From assembly GCA_035274845.1 (NCBI GenBank), contig DATENU010000019.1, positions 1 to 64,000 on the forward strand: a stretch of 64,000 nucleotides of DNA, in the 5' to 3' direction. Below are positions 40,391 through 49,836 of the stretch, one piece after another. The translations under genes and the position numbers were made by a program. The notes below the pieces were generated by a model that saw only the letters and a list, made by a program, of their open reading frames with translations, was not told where the DNA came from and made no database searches. Position 1 is the first letter of the stretch; each line of letters begins with the position of its first letter. The DNA is from Chthoniobacterales bacterium. Lineage in GTDB: Bacteria; Verrucomicrobiota; Verrucomicrobiia; Chthoniobacterales; UBA10450.

Positions 40391-40810
40391 ATGTGCTCCA
40401 TTCTCCTCGTCGAAGATCACGCTGATACCCGGCAAGCCTTCGCCGGTCTGTTGCGGAACTGGGGACACGAGGTTTCCACGAGCGATTCATCGGCGCGCGG
40501 TCTCGCCTTTCTGGACACGAATGAAGTGGATGTGATTCTGAGCGATATCGGACTGCCCGATAAGGATGGCTTTGCCTTCATTGCTCAAGTCCGGGAAAAA
40601 GACTCGAAGGTAATGGCGATCGCGATGAGCGCGTACTTCACCGCGGGCGACCAATGCCAGTGTCGCGATGCCGGTTTTGACATGTATTACCCAAAACCGG
40701 TCGACCTCCTGAATCTGCAAATGGTCCTCGCGCGGATGAATTCCCGGCCGGGCCGGAAACGAAAAGAAATCCTGGCCGCCGATAAACGCCACTCAAGCCG
40801 GGCGGCCTGA
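40391..40810 (+). CDS. Single-domain response regulator
   Basis: 139 residues. MCSILLVEDHADTRQAFAGLLRNWGHEVSTSDSS with acidic pair ED, phosphoacceptor Asp in DVILSDIGLPDKDGF (about residue 54), Ser at the switch position in AIAMSAYF, Lys in YYPKPVDLL. No output domain; ends with a basic tail (GRKRKEILAADKRHSSRAA). Such regulators act through protein contacts. The closest candidate kinase is the hybrid at 42826. Resembles the regulator at 41242. Confidence 0.9.
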   Translation: MCSILLVEDHADTRQAFAGLLRNWGHEVSTSDSSARGLAFLDTNEVDVILSDIGLPDKDGFAFIAQVREKDSKVMAIAMSAYFTAGDQCQCRDAGFDMYYPKPVDLLNLQMVLARMNSRPGRKRKEILAADKRHSSRAA

Positions 40811-41032
40811 GACCTGGTCGGCGCTACGGGCGGGTCGTGTATTTTTCGCGGCGTCCGCGTCCTTTGCTGGACCTCCCGGCAACCGGCTTACCGTCTTCGT
40901 TTTGAAGCAATAACGACGCTCCCGCGAGGCTTGGATCGCTCGGGCGACGTCGGCGCGAAGAGTCTCGCAACTGGCGAGCAAGGATTGGTTCGGTTCGCCA
41001 ATTTTGCTCTTTCCCTCTCCTGATTTTCCCAT
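40793..41032 (-). CDS. Possible small basic protein
   Basis: 79 residues from the ATG at 41032: MGKSGEGKSKIGEPNQSLLASCETLRADVARAIQASRERRYCFKTKTVSRLPGGPAKDADAAKNTRPARSADQ. Helical centre, basic, no known family. It overlaps the end of the 40391 gene by 18 bp on the opposite strand. GAAGGG and GAGGGG lie upstream, but spacing is imperfect. Confidence 0.35.
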   Translation of the reverse strand: MGKSGEGKSKIGEPNQSLLASCETLRADVARAIQASRERRYCFKTKTVSRLPGGPAKDADAAKNTRPARSADQVSGRPA

Positions 41033-41241
41033 GCCCCTCTGAACCCTTCGGTATAGAACGGAACTGGCAAGTAGAGTGCGCGCCTGCGGGGCGCATAATT
41101 TTCTCACACTGCCCGATTATTCTCGGAGCAATCCACTGCGGGCACGCCGCCTGATCCGTGTTCGGGGCTAGCGGCGAAAGGTGCGGGCACTAAACATTCA
41201 CGCAATCAAATCCGGCGCCGGAAACGATTGAGACGGGAGCC

Positions 41242-41604
41242 GTGACTATTCTCCTCGTCGAAGATCATACTGATACGCGCCGCGTGCTTTCCGCGCTCCT
41301 CGAGCGCTCCGGTCATGAAATGATCACGGCCGACGGAGTTACGGAGGCGTTGCAGCTTCTGGGGCACACCCCGGTCGACGTTCTTCTGAGCGATCTCGGG
41401 CTTGCCGACGGTGACGGGCTGGATCTCGTCGCGAAAGCCAAGACCCTGCAACCACAGATTCAGGCCATCGCGTTGACTGCGCGAGGTTCCGAAAAGGATT
41501 ACGAGATAGGGAAGAACGCCGGTTTTGATCATTACCTGACCAAGCCATTCGACCTCCACGAGCTACGCACGCTATTGAACATTCTGGGGCAATCCGCCTG
41601 CTAA
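41242..41604 (+). CDS. Single-domain response regulator
   Basis: 120 residues, GTG start with GGGAG upstream. TILLVEDHTDTRRVLSALLERSGHEMITADGVTEALQLL, Asp in DVLLSDLGLADGDGLDL (about residue 51), Thr in AIALTARG, Lys in YLTKPFDLHELRTLL: all receiver residues are present. No output domain. Shares ILLVEDHxDTR and GHE with the 40391 regulator and is probably a duplicate. Confidence 0.9.
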   Translation: MTILLVEDHTDTRRVLSALLERSGHEMITADGVTEALQLLGHTPVDVLLSDLGLADGDGLDLVAKAKTLQPQIQAIALTARGSEKDYEIGKNAGFDHYLTKPFDLHELRTLLNILGQSAC

Positions 41605-41830
41605 CAACGAGGCCGTGGACGATCCTGGCGGCTGCTGTCGCCCGCAATGCGACCTGCTCGCGAGCGCCACACAACCCGCGCCGCCGGGGCTCAATCGGGA
41701 TTGTCCCGATCAATCAATGGTGGTGGCTCCCGATTGCGGCATCACTCCTGAGAGGGTTGTTTGGGCGATGTTCGAAGAGAATTCCTCATTGTCTGATCAA
41801 CGTCCGGCCTCCGAAGGGGAGGATGCCACC

Positions 41831-41956
41831 ATGAATATTCACGAGCGCGCGATTACAATTCAGAAAAAAGTGAGCGAGCTCTCAACAACGATCGAGCGTA
41901 TCGAACAGAACCTGGCTGAGGCGGGCAATGAATGGCGTAACTCCCGCGATCAATAA
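41831..41956 (+). CDS. 41-residue coiled-coil peptide
   Basis: MNIHERAITIQKKVSELSTTIERIEQNLAEAGNEWRNSRD. The ATG is preceded by GGGGAGGATGCCACC, a good Shine-Dalgarno. Residues 5-35 have hydrophobic positions in heptad spacing (I, V, L, I, I, L), so a short coiled coil is likely. Lies between the response regulators and the hybrid kinase. Function unknown. Confidence 0.5.
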   Translation: MNIHERAITIQKKVSELSTTIERIEQNLAEAGNEWRNSRDQ

Positions 41957-42088
41957 TGAAACCAATCGGAAAATTCCCGCACGGACCGAAGGGGCATAAC
42001 AGCGCCGCGGTAGAGTCGCCGTGATCTCCGAGGCAATCCTTTTCCAGGTCGCGCCGCGTATCTCCTTCAGAGAGGCGAGTTAGAACCG

Positions 42089-42337
42089 GTGCAAAGCGAC
42101 GAAGAAGAGTTGGAGTTTCGGATCACGATCCCAATCGAAGACGCGTTCGCATTCTCGATGGGAGAGTTTCCGCTTCACCCGACCGAAGCCTCGGACGAGA
42201 TGCGCCAGGTCGTGGGCGTTTTGATTGTCGACGCGCTTCAGTATGGCGAGCATTGGCGGGTTGCCGCCGAGGTGCGCGCCTCCCTCGCCGAGCGCTGGCC
42301 GGATTGCCCGGGCTTTCACGGCAACCGTTCCGGTTGA
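42089..42337 (+). CDS. Possible small acidic protein
   Basis: 82 residues from a GTG: QSDEEELEFRITIPIEDAFAFSMGEFPLHPTEASDEMRQVVGVLIVDALQYGEHWRVAAEVRASLAERWPDCPGFHG. Looks like a real alpha/beta protein (beta strand EFRITIPI, helix MRQVVGVLIVDALQ). No family recognised and no clear Shine-Dalgarno. An antisense frame over the same stretch is less protein-like. Confidence 0.45.
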   Translation: MQSDEEELEFRITIPIEDAFAFSMGEFPLHPTEASDEMRQVVGVLIVDALQYGEHWRVAAEVRASLAERWPDCPGFHGNRSG

Positions 42338-42825
42338 AGGTGGGCGCGTGTGTGGGCGTGGCCGCTGTTCGATCTTACCCCGGCGTGTGAGTGAATCATC
42401 CCCGTTTTGGAAAAGGGTTACATCCGTGGCGGGAGCCAAGGCCGTTTCAATTATCGCCAGAGGGAAATAAGGGACGGCATGAAGAGCGGAATCGAGCATT
42501 CAGGAGAAGTGCGGAATGAAACGCGGCCGCGACGCGCCAAGCGCCGTGTGCACGGAACGGCAGAGACCGCCGGACAGCCCGCCCCGTCGCGAGCCCAATT
42601 CACGCGAACTGTCGCGTTACTCAACGCCGCTTTGCGCGTATGGGAAGCCAGTCAGCCGCGGCGCTCGAGCGTTTGGCGACGTAACTATTCGTAGAGGTGG
42701 GATCATGACCACGATCATGAGCAGGAGGAATCCAGCAGGCAAAGCGGATGCGTTTAGATTCGTAAAGGAAACCTGACCGCAGTAGAGTCGGGTTGCGGCC
42801 CCCCTCGAAAGCGGGGCTGAACGTC
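42338..42825. other. Intergenic region before the hybrid kinase
   Basis: About 490 bp. Two overlapping plus-strand frames (42407-42694 and 42516-42776) are Arg/Pro-rich and not convincing. GGAGAAGTGCGGAATG at 42506 gives one of them a passable ribosome-binding site. A short ATG frame at 42705 would give 23 residues. I see no repeat or RNA gene. The kinase promoter should lie here. Confidence 0.4.
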
Positions 42826-45800
42826 ATGTCCGACAAGAACGCGCCACTGGGAACCGAAACAAGGGCGAGGCATAACGGCGCCCCGCCGGCGGCGCAACTG
42901 GATGCGGCGGCGGCCGATATGCCGGGTGCGAACTTGCATGACGGGGCCCGCAAACGCCGTGATCCGAACGAGCCGGTAGCGGTCGTCGGTCTGGGAGCTT
43001 CCGCGGGTGGCGTGAGTGTGTTGCAGCAATTTTTTGCCGACATGCAGGTAGACAGCGGGCTGGCGTTCGTGGTCGTGATGCATCTTTCGCCGGAACACGA
43101 AAGCAGCCTGGCGAGCATCCTTCAGCAGCACACCGCGATGCCTGTCTTACAGGTGACTCACCGGGTGAAGGTTAAACCGAATCACGCCTACGTGATTCCG
43201 CCCAACAACCAACTCGCCTTTGACGACGGCATGCTCGAGCTGCTCGAGCGGCCGCCGCCGAACGGGCGTCCGGTGACGATCGACCTTTTCTTTCGCAGCC
43301 TGGCGCACTCGTTCGGGCAGCGCGCGGTCGGCGTCATTCTTTCCGGGTCCGATTCAGACGGCGTGATCGGGCTCAAGCACATTCGCGCGCAGGGTGGCGT
43401 GACGATCGCGCAGGACCCGGACGAGGCGGAACACAACGCCATGCCGCTGACGGCGATCAGCACAGGAATGGTGGACTGGGTGCTGCCGGTGGCCGAGATC
43501 CCTCCGAAGCTGGTTCACTTCGTCCGCAACGAACACGCGATGAAGTTGCCGCCGGAAATTCCAGACGCTCCGGAGCGCGACGCGAAGTTGAAGGATGCGC
43601 CCGGCGGCGAAACGGTCTCGGACGAAACCCGGTCGCGGACCGATGAGAACGCGATCATGGAAGTGCTCGCACATTTGCGAGCGCAAACCGGCCACGACTT
43701 CACCCATTACAAACGGGCCACGATCCTGCGCCGGATCGCGCGGCGGATGCAGGTGAACCTGGTCGAAAGCATTCCCGATTACCTCGGCTTTCTGCGCCGC
43801 CATTCGGACGAGCCTCTGGCCCTTCTCCAGGACTTGCTCATCGGCGTCACTCATTTTTTCCGCGACCAGGACGCGTTCGCCGCGCTGGAGGCAAACATCC
43901 CCCAGCTTTTTAGTGGCAAAACAAAAGACGATCAGGTCCGCGCCTGGGTGGCCGGTTGCGCGACGGGCGAAGAGGCTTACTCGGTCGCGATGCTGCTGAC
44001 GGAATATGCGGAACGGTTCGAGTCGCCCCCGATCGTGCAGGTCTTCGCGACCGACATCGACGAACAGTCGTTGCTGGAAGCGCGCGAAGGGTTGTATCCG
44101 CATACCATCGAAGCCGATATTTCGCAGGACCGGTTGAGGCACTTCTTCAGCAAGGACCAGGGACGCTATCGGGTGCGAAAGCATCTCCGCGAGAAAGTTC
44201 TTTTCGCCGCCCACAATTTCCTGAGGGACGCGCCTTTTTCCCGGATCGATCTGATTTCCTGCCGCAACCTGCTTATCTATCTCGGCAGCAAAGCGCAGGA
44301 ACAGGCCTTCGAGGTGTTCCATTTTTCACTGCGCTCGGCCGGCCTGCTTTTCCTGGGCGGCTCGGAAACCAGCGCAGGGCACGCGCTTTTTTCGCCGGTG
44401 GATACGAACCACCGAATCTATGCCCGCCGCTCGGTGCCGCGCCCGGTTTGGAAGATCCCGGTGGTGCCGGTGTCGGTGCCGCTGCAGGAGCCGCCGGCGC
44501 GCGCCTTGCCGAAAGCCGCGCTGCCACCGCTCACCCAGGCGACGGTCCAGGATGCCGGAAGGAGATCGGAGGCCAGCGACACCTTAAGCCTGGAGCGGCG
44601 CGGCGCCCTTTTTGGCGAACTGCATTTACGGTTGCTCGAGCAGTACGCGCCACCCTCGGTGGTGGTGAACGCCGAGCACGAGGTCGTTCATCTTTCGGTG
44701 AACGCCGGGGCCTATCTGCGTTTTACTGCGGGCGAACCTTCGGCAAATATCTTCAAGCTCGTCCGGCCGGAGCTCCAGGTGGAATTGCGCACCGCCCTTT
44801 TCAGCGCGGGGCAAAACCGGGATCAAAACGTGCGGAGCTCGCCGCAGACGGTCCACTTCGACTCGCATGACGAAGTCGTCGCTCTCCATGTCCGCCGCGT
44901 CGAGACGAACCAGGGCGAACACTTCTTCCTCGTCCTGTTCCAGCGGCAGGACGAGCCCGGCGCCGCGGCGGAGAATCAGCTCCTCCAGGCAGACGTAGCG
45001 CGCGGTTTGGACGAGGAAATCGCGTTCCTGAAGGCGCAGCTCGCCACCGCGGTCGAGCAATACGAAGCGACCAACGAAGAGCTGAAAGCATCGAACGAAG
45101 AGCTCCAGGCGATCAACGAAGAGATGCGCTCGGCCACGGAAGAGTTGCAAACGAGCAAGGAGGAATTGCAGTCCGGCAACGAAGAGCTGACGACGGTCAA
45201 CGCCGAGCTGAAGAATAGCGTGGAAGAATTGAGCCGGGCGAACGCCGACCTCAACAACCTGATGGGGTCAACCGACATCGGCACCATCTTTTTGAACCGC
45301 CAACTGCGGGTCCATCGCTTCACCCCCAGCGCGCAAAAGATTTTCAATCTGCTCCCTACCGATATTGGCCGGCCGTTGGCGGACATTACTCACCATATCG
45401 ACTACGACGCTCTGATGTCGGACGTGGAAGACGTGCTCGATCGCTTGACGACCATTGAGCGCGAAGTAGCTCGAGACCGGCCGGATGGAGGGGAGGAAGA
45501 GGCCCGCTGGTATCTGGTGCGAATCGCTCCGTACCGCGCGCTGCAGGATCGCATCGCCGGTGTCGTCGTGACCTTTATCGACATTACGCGCCGGCATCGC
45601 GCGGAGGACGCCGTGCGAGAAAGCGAAGAACGCATGGCGCGTCTGGCAGATGCCATTCCGCAGATCGTCTGGACGAATACCGTGGACGGGACCGCGAATT
45701 ACTTTAATCGCCGCTGGTACGACTACACGGGCCTTACCTTCGAGAAATCCGCCGGGCCAGGATGGCAGGCGGTCGTTCATCCTGATGACGCGCCGGCCTC

Positions 45801-47109
45801 CAGGGATCGCTGGCAGAAGGCGCTCAAGGCCGGCGAAGTTTTCGACAGCGAATACCGGCTGCGAAATGCGGACGGTGACTATCGCTGGTTCATCGGGCGC
45901 AACGTGCCCCTGCGCGATAAGGAAAATCGCATCACGGGCTGGTTCGGAACGGCCACCGACATCCACGATCTCAAGCTGGCAGAAGCAAGCACACGTGAAA
46001 TGGAGGGACGCTTTCAGTTGCTCGTCGAGGGGACGCCGGATTACGCGATGTTCCTCCTCGATCCGGAAAACGTAATCACCTTCTGGAGCACGGGCGCGGA
46101 AAAAGTGTTCGGCTGGACCGCGGAGGAAGCAGTCGGGCAGACAGGCGCGATCATTTTCACCGACGCCGACCAGAAGAAAGGCGAAGTAGAAAAAGAGATC
46201 GAAACTGCTGTCCGCGAAGGCCGGGCGCCGGACCGCCGCTGGCACCGGCGGAAGGACGGGTCGCGTCTCTGGGCGGATGGAGTCATGCGTCGAATCGATC
46301 GACGGGACGGGGGACTGCGCGGCTTCGCGAAAATCTGCCGCGATGCGACCGAACAGCGTGAGATTGAAGACGCGTTGCTCCATGCCAAGGAAGAAATGGA
46401 ACAGCGCGTCATCGAGCGAACGCGCGAAGTCGTGGCGACGAACAATGAGCTGGAACGAACGATGGCGCAGCGCCGGCAGCTCGAGCGTGAGTTGCTCGAG
46501 ATCAGCGAGCGCGAGAAGCGGCGGATTGGCGAGGACCTGCACGACATGGTTTGCCAGGAGCTGACGGCCACGGCGCTGTATTTGAAATCGACCGCGAAGA
46601 AGCTCGCGCGGAAGGACGAGGCTGCGGCCCAAACGCTGGAAGAATCCGCCGAGACCGTCAACCGGAATGTCGGCATCGCCCGGGAACTGGCGCGCGGATT
46701 GCAAGCAGTCGAGCTAAGGGCGGCCGGATTGAAAGATGCGCTACGCGACCTGGCAGCGTCCGCGAATCAAAATCGCGGCGTAAACTGTCACTTCAAAGCT
46801 GCCCGGGGTGTTCGCGTTACGGATGACGCGGTTGCACTGCATTTATACCGGATCGCGCAGGAGGCAGTGACGAACGCGCTCAAACATTCCGGGGCCCATA
46901 ACATCTTGATCGCGCTGGATCGGAGCGCGACTCACATTTGCGTAAGCGTGCAAGATGACGGCAAAGGGTTCGATCTCGGAAAACGGCGAAAAGGTTTGGG
47001 TGTCCATATGATGCGCTACCGTGCAAACGCCTTGGAGGGCGAGCTATCCATTGAGCGCCGCAAGACCGGCGGCATGGACATAACCTGCAAGATCCCGATC
47101 AAGCGGTGA
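42826..47109 (+). CDS. CheB-CheR-PAS hybrid histidine kinase
   Basis: 1427 residues, cytoplasmic. Order: CheB methylesterase (about 52-225; GASAGG Ser, MHLSPEHES His, GSDSDG Asp); CheR methyltransferase (about 285-475; FFRDQDAFAAL, WVAGCATGEEAYSVAM, DLISCRNLLIYL); a strong coiled coil (about 732-808; EATNEELKASNEELQAINEE and onward); a PAS domain with DIGTIFLNRQLRVHRFTPSAQKIF; two PAS/PAC units; HisKA_3 (about 1215-1290; EKRRIGEDLHDMVCQEL with phospho-His); HATPase (about 1335-1427; EAVTNALKHSGAHN, DDGKGFD, GLGVHMMRYRA). Start at ATG 42826. The NarL-type regulator at 47245 is the likely partner. Related CheB/CheR-PAS proteins are known, but function here is unknown. Confidence 0.95.
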   Translation: MSDKNAPLGTETRARHNGAPPAAQLDAAAADMPGANLHDGARKRRDPNEPVAVVGLGASAGGVSVLQQFFADMQVDSGLAFVVVMHLSPEHESSLASILQQHTAMPVLQVTHRVKVKPNHAYVIPPNNQLAFDDGMLELLERPPPNGRPVTIDLFFRSLAHSFGQRAVGVILSGSDSDGVIGLKHIRAQGGVTIAQDPDEAEHNAMPLTAISTGMVDWVLPVAEIPPKLVHFVRNEHAMKLPPEIPDAPERDAKLKDAPGGETVSDETRSRTDENAIMEVLAHLRAQTGHDFTHYKRATILRRIARRMQVNLVESIPDYLGFLRRHSDEPLALLQDLLIGVTHFFRDQDAFAALEANIPQLFSGKTKDDQVRAWVAGCATGEEAYSVAMLLTEYAERFESPPIVQVFATDIDEQSLLEAREGLYPHTIEADISQDRLRHFFSKDQGRYRVRKHLREKVLFAAHNFLRDAPFSRIDLISCRNLLIYLGSKAQEQAFEVFHFSLRSAGLLFLGGSETSAGHALFSPVDTNHRIYARRSVPRPVWKIPVVPVSVPLQEPPARALPKAALPPLTQATVQDAGRRSEASDTLSLERRGALFGELHLRLLEQYAPPSVVVNAEHEVVHLSVNAGAYLRFTAGEPSANIFKLVRPELQVELRTALFSAGQNRDQNVRSSPQTVHFDSHDEVVALHVRRVETNQGEHFFLVLFQRQDEPGAAAENQLLQADVARGLDEEIAFLKAQLATAVEQYEATNEELKASNEELQAINEEMRSATEELQTSKEELQSGNEELTTVNAELKNSVEELSRANADLNNLMGSTDIGTIFLNRQLRVHRFTPSAQKIFNLLPTDIGRPLADITHHIDYDALMSDVEDVLDRLTTIEREVARDRPDGGEEEARWYLVRIAPYRALQDRIAGVVVTFIDITRRHRAEDAVRESEERMARLADAIPQIVWTNTVDGTANYFNRRWYDYTGLTFEKSAGPGWQAVVHPDDAPASRDRWQKALKAGEVFDSEYRLRNADGDYRWFIGRNVPLRDKENRITGWFGTATDIHDLKLAEASTREMEGRFQLLVEGTPDYAMFLLDPENVITFWSTGAEKVFGWTAEEAVGQTGAIIFTDADQKKGEVEKEIETAVREGRAPDRRWHRRKDGSRLWADGVMRRIDRRDGGLRGFAKICRDATEQREIEDALLHAKEEMEQRVIERTREVVATNNELERTMAQRRQLERELLEISEREKRRIGEDLHDMVCQELTATALYLKSTAKKLARKDEAAAQTLEESAETVNRNVGIARELARGLQAVELRAAGLKDALRDLAASANQNRGVNCHFKAARGVRVTDDAVALHLYRIAQEAVTNALKHSGAHNILIALDRSATHICVSVQDDGKGFDLGKRRKGLGVHMMRYRANALEGELSIERRKTGGMDITCKIPIKR

Positions 47110-47244
47110 TTGCCTGTGACGTTGTAGCCGTTGTCAGCAGCAGAGGGATTTTCTGTAGCCGCCGCCCTGCGGGCGACGTTTTCAGTCGCAACAGAATTAT
47201 GCGAACACTCGCCGGAGCGGGCGCGATGTTGTTATGATTACGCC

Positions 47245-48063
47245 ATGGCTACCGGTCCAAAATTGAAGCCTGCCAAGGCCCCATCGTCGGCGAAGAAGCC
47301 GACCTCGGGCCCCAGCGCCAAAGAAGCGCGGCGCCTGGCCATCGAGCCCGATGTGAAATCGACCGGCGCGCTCGGCAGCGGGCTGGTCGCTAACCCGAAG
47401 TGCGCCCTGCCGGAATCGATTCGGATCGTGGTAGTTGACGATCATCCGCTTTTCCGCCATGGCCTGATTCAGCTTTTGAATTCGGACGACGGTTTCGCGG
47501 TTTGTGGCGAAGCCAACAGCGCCGGGGAAGCAATGGACGTCCTTCGCAAAGTAAAACCGCACCTGGTCATCGCCGATCTCGGCTTGAAAGGCACCAATGG
47601 GATTGAGCTGACGAAAATGATTGTGGCCGAGTTCCCGCAGATGCCGGTGCTGATTCTTTCCATGCACGATGAGTCGCTGTATGCGGTGCGCTCGCTCCGG
47701 GCTGGCGCGCGCGGTTACGTCACGAAACAGGAAGCGCTCGGCAGTGTCCTCGAGGCCGTGCGCGAAGTGATGGATGGCCACACTTACCTCAGCCCGAAGA
47801 TGGCGAGCCAGGTGATTTCCAAGGTAGTCGTCAATCGGGTCGCGCCGGATGAGGAAATTACGGACAGGTTAAGCGACCGCGAATTGGAAGTGCTGGAACT
47901 GATTGGCGCCGGGAAAGAGGTCAAGGCGATCGCCAAGGCGCTCAACCTCAGTCCGAAGACCGTGGAGACGCACCGGACGCACATTAAGGAAAAGCTGAAT
48001 CTGCAAAACGCGCGGCAAGTCGCGCGTTTCGCCGTCCAGTGGGTGGCCGAGCGGGCGATCTAG
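47245..48063 (+). CDS. NarL/FixJ-family response regulator
   Basis: 272 residues from the ATG at 47245. An unusual 55-residue Lys/Pro/Ala-rich N-terminal extension (KLKPAKAPSSAKKPTSGPSAKEARRLA) precedes the receiver: RIVVVDDHPLFRHGLIQLL, Asp in LVIADLGLKGTNGIEL, Ser in LILSMHDES, Lys in YVTKQEA. The LuxR-type helix-turn-helix is DRLSDRELEVLELIGAGKEVKAIAKALNLSPKTVETHRTHIKEKLNLQNARQV. It directly follows the HisKA_3 kinase, the classic partner type for NarL regulators. Confidence 0.94.
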   Translation: MATGPKLKPAKAPSSAKKPTSGPSAKEARRLAIEPDVKSTGALGSGLVANPKCALPESIRIVVVDDHPLFRHGLIQLLNSDDGFAVCGEANSAGEAMDVLRKVKPHLVIADLGLKGTNGIELTKMIVAEFPQMPVLILSMHDESLYAVRSLRAGARGYVTKQEALGSVLEAVREVMDGHTYLSPKMASQVISKVVVNRVAPDEEITDRLSDRELEVLELIGAGKEVKAIAKALNLSPKTVETHRTHIKEKLNLQNARQVARFAVQWVAERAI

Positions 48064-48066
48064 GTC

Positions 48067-48150
48067 TTCTGTAGCCGCTTCGCTGTGCGAAGCGTGAGAT
48101 AGACGTGGATAACCGCACGCTGCGTCGCCCACAGGGCGACGGCTACAGAA
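48067..48150. repeat. TTCTGTAGCCGC palindromic element
   Basis: TTCTGTAGCC (48067) and GGCTACAGAA (48141-48150) ends, with CGCTTCGCTGTGCGAAGCG and GTCGCCCACAGGGCGAC inside. It lies between convergent regulator and lysS genes. A single half-element (TTCTGTAGCCGCCGCCCTGC) is at 47151, upstream of the regulator. Confidence 0.8.
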
Positions 48151-48156
48151 GCTTCC

Positions 48157-49647
48157 TCACCTCCGCGGCTTTAGCAGCGGGAACAAAATCACATCCCGAA
48201 TCGATTCCGCGCCGGTCAAAAGCATCACCAGCCGGTCGATCCCGACGCCGAACCCGCCTGCCGGAGGCATGCCGTGTTCGAGGGCGAGAAGAAATTCTTC
48301 GTCGAGCTTCTGGGTTTCTTCGCCCGCCTGCTCGATCAGCCGTTGCCGCTGCACAATCGGATCGTTCAGCTCGGAATAGCCGGGCGAAATTTCCTGGCCG
48401 TTGATGATCAGTTCGTAAACGTCCACCAAGGTCGGGTCTTCGACATTTTGCTTCGCCAGCGGCACCAGTTCCTTCGGGCAATGCGTCACGAAAAGCGGGT
48501 CGAACGTTTTCTCCTCAACCAGCTTTTCGAAAACCTGCTGCGTCACTTCATAATCTTCCATGCGTGGATTGATCTCTACCCCGAGCTCGCCGCAACGTTC
48601 GCGTCGTTTTTCGGTGGTGTAGTTAAACCACTCCGGATCGATTTCGCGGATCAGGTCGCGGTAACGAGCGCGTCGCCAGGGACGGGTGAGGTTGAGAGTG
48701 CGCGTGACATTTCCTTCCGCGTCTTTGTGTTCGATCTGGAGGGTCGAGCTCCCGCGAGGTTCGGCGTCCGGCGTCGCTGGAGCTCCGCCCTCCAAAACGC
48801 TCGCCAAATGACAGATCATTTCTTCCACCAGGTCCGCGATCTTTTCGAAATCGGCGTAGGCCCAATACGCTTCCAGCATGGTGAATTCCGGATTGTGCTT
48901 CCGCGAGATCCCTTCGTTTCGGAAATTTCGATTCAGCTCAAAGACCTTGTTGAAGCCGCCGACCAGCAATCGCTTGAGATAAAGCTCGGGCGCAATCCGA
49001 AGGAAAAGCTCGAGCCCGAGCGCCTTGTGGTGGGTCCGGAACGGTTCTGCCGCCGCGCCGCCCGCGACCGCCTGGAGCATTGGCGTTTCGACTTCGAGAA
49101 AGCCTTTCGCCTCAAAGAATCGCCGGATCTCCCGCACAATCACGATCCGTTTTTCGAAGACCGCTCGTGATTGTTCGTTCGTGATCAGATCAAGATACCG
49201 CTGCCGGTAGCGCGTCTCGACGTCCTGAAGCCCATGCCATTTCTCGGGGAGCGGTCGGAGCGCTTTTCCCAGGATCTGGAGAGTGTGCACTTTCAGGGTC
49301 GGTTCGCCGGTCTTGGTCAGAAAACAGCTCCCCTCGACGCCGATGAAATCCCCGAGATCGACCAGCTTGAACAGGTCGATCAGCTCATCGCCGACTTCTT
49401 TCGCGTGGATGTAAACCTGGATTCGCCCCGTGGAATCGCGGAGGTCGACGAAATGGCTTTTCCCCATGTCGCGGTGGGCGGTAATGCGACCGGCCGCCCG
49501 GAGGGAAACGCCTTCGGCGAATTTTTCGCGCACTTCCGCGATGGTGCCGGACGTTTCGTACGCGCTGCCAAAAGGATTGGCGCCCCGGGCCTGGAGCGCC
49601 TCCAATTTCTCACGCCGCTGCGCTATGAGCTGATTCTCTTCGTCCAC
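48157..49647 (-). CDS. lysS: Lysyl-tRNA synthetase, class II
   Basis: 496 residues. N-terminal OB fold (LRAAGRITAHRDMGKSHFVDLRDSTGRIQVYIHAKEVGD), then the class II core: motif 1 near RFFEAKGFLEVETPMLQAVAGGAAAEPF, motif 2 FELNRNFRNEGISRKHNPEFTMLEAYWAYADF, motif 3 GFGVGIDRLVMLLTGAESIRDVILFPLLKPR. An insertion around residues 290-330 (EGGAPATPDAEPRGSSTLQIEHKDAEGN) is longer than in E. coli. Start at 49647 gives the expected N-terminus MDEENQLIAQRREKLEAL. Confidence 0.96.
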   Translation of the reverse strand: MDEENQLIAQRREKLEALQARGANPFGSAYETSGTIAEVREKFAEGVSLRAAGRITAHRDMGKSHFVDLRDSTGRIQVYIHAKEVGDELIDLFKLVDLGDFIGVEGSCFLTKTGEPTLKVHTLQILGKALRPLPEKWHGLQDVETRYRQRYLDLITNEQSRAVFEKRIVIVREIRRFFEAKGFLEVETPMLQAVAGGAAAEPFRTHHKALGLELFLRIAPELYLKRLLVGGFNKVFELNRNFRNEGISRKHNPEFTMLEAYWAYADFEKIADLVEEMICHLASVLEGGAPATPDAEPRGSSTLQIEHKDAEGNVTRTLNLTRPWRRARYRDLIREIDPEWFNYTTEKRRERCGELGVEINPRMEDYEVTQQVFEKLVEEKTFDPLFVTHCPKELVPLAKQNVEDPTLVDVYELIINGQEISPGYSELNDPIVQRQRLIEQAGEETQKLDEEFLLALEHGMPPAGGFGVGIDRLVMLLTGAESIRDVILFPLLKPRR

Positions 49648-49836
49648 TGTGGGTGCGAATTTAGAGCGCTGCCTTCAAATGAACAGCCTTTATCGGCCCT
49701 GCAGGCGCCCTGCTCAGTCGGGGCGTCATCGCGGCGCGGCTACAGCGCTCCACTTATTCGTTTGCAAAGAAAACCGACCCGATGAGATACTTTCGCGCGT
49801 CCTGGCTCGCTCGAGCTCCCGGCGCGACCTTTCCTT

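Noticed and set aside
39278-40468. 396-codon minus-strand frame over the second DUF892 gene
   Set aside because: Covers the real DUF892 gene and a gap; no coding character in the parts outside the gene.
42407-42776. Two overlapping Arg/Pro-rich plus-strand frames
   Set aside because: Neither has convincing composition or a relative; kept only as a described intergenic region.
45268-46704. 478-codon minus-strand frame in the hybrid kinase
   Set aside because: Lies wholly within PAS and kinase domains coded on the plus strand.
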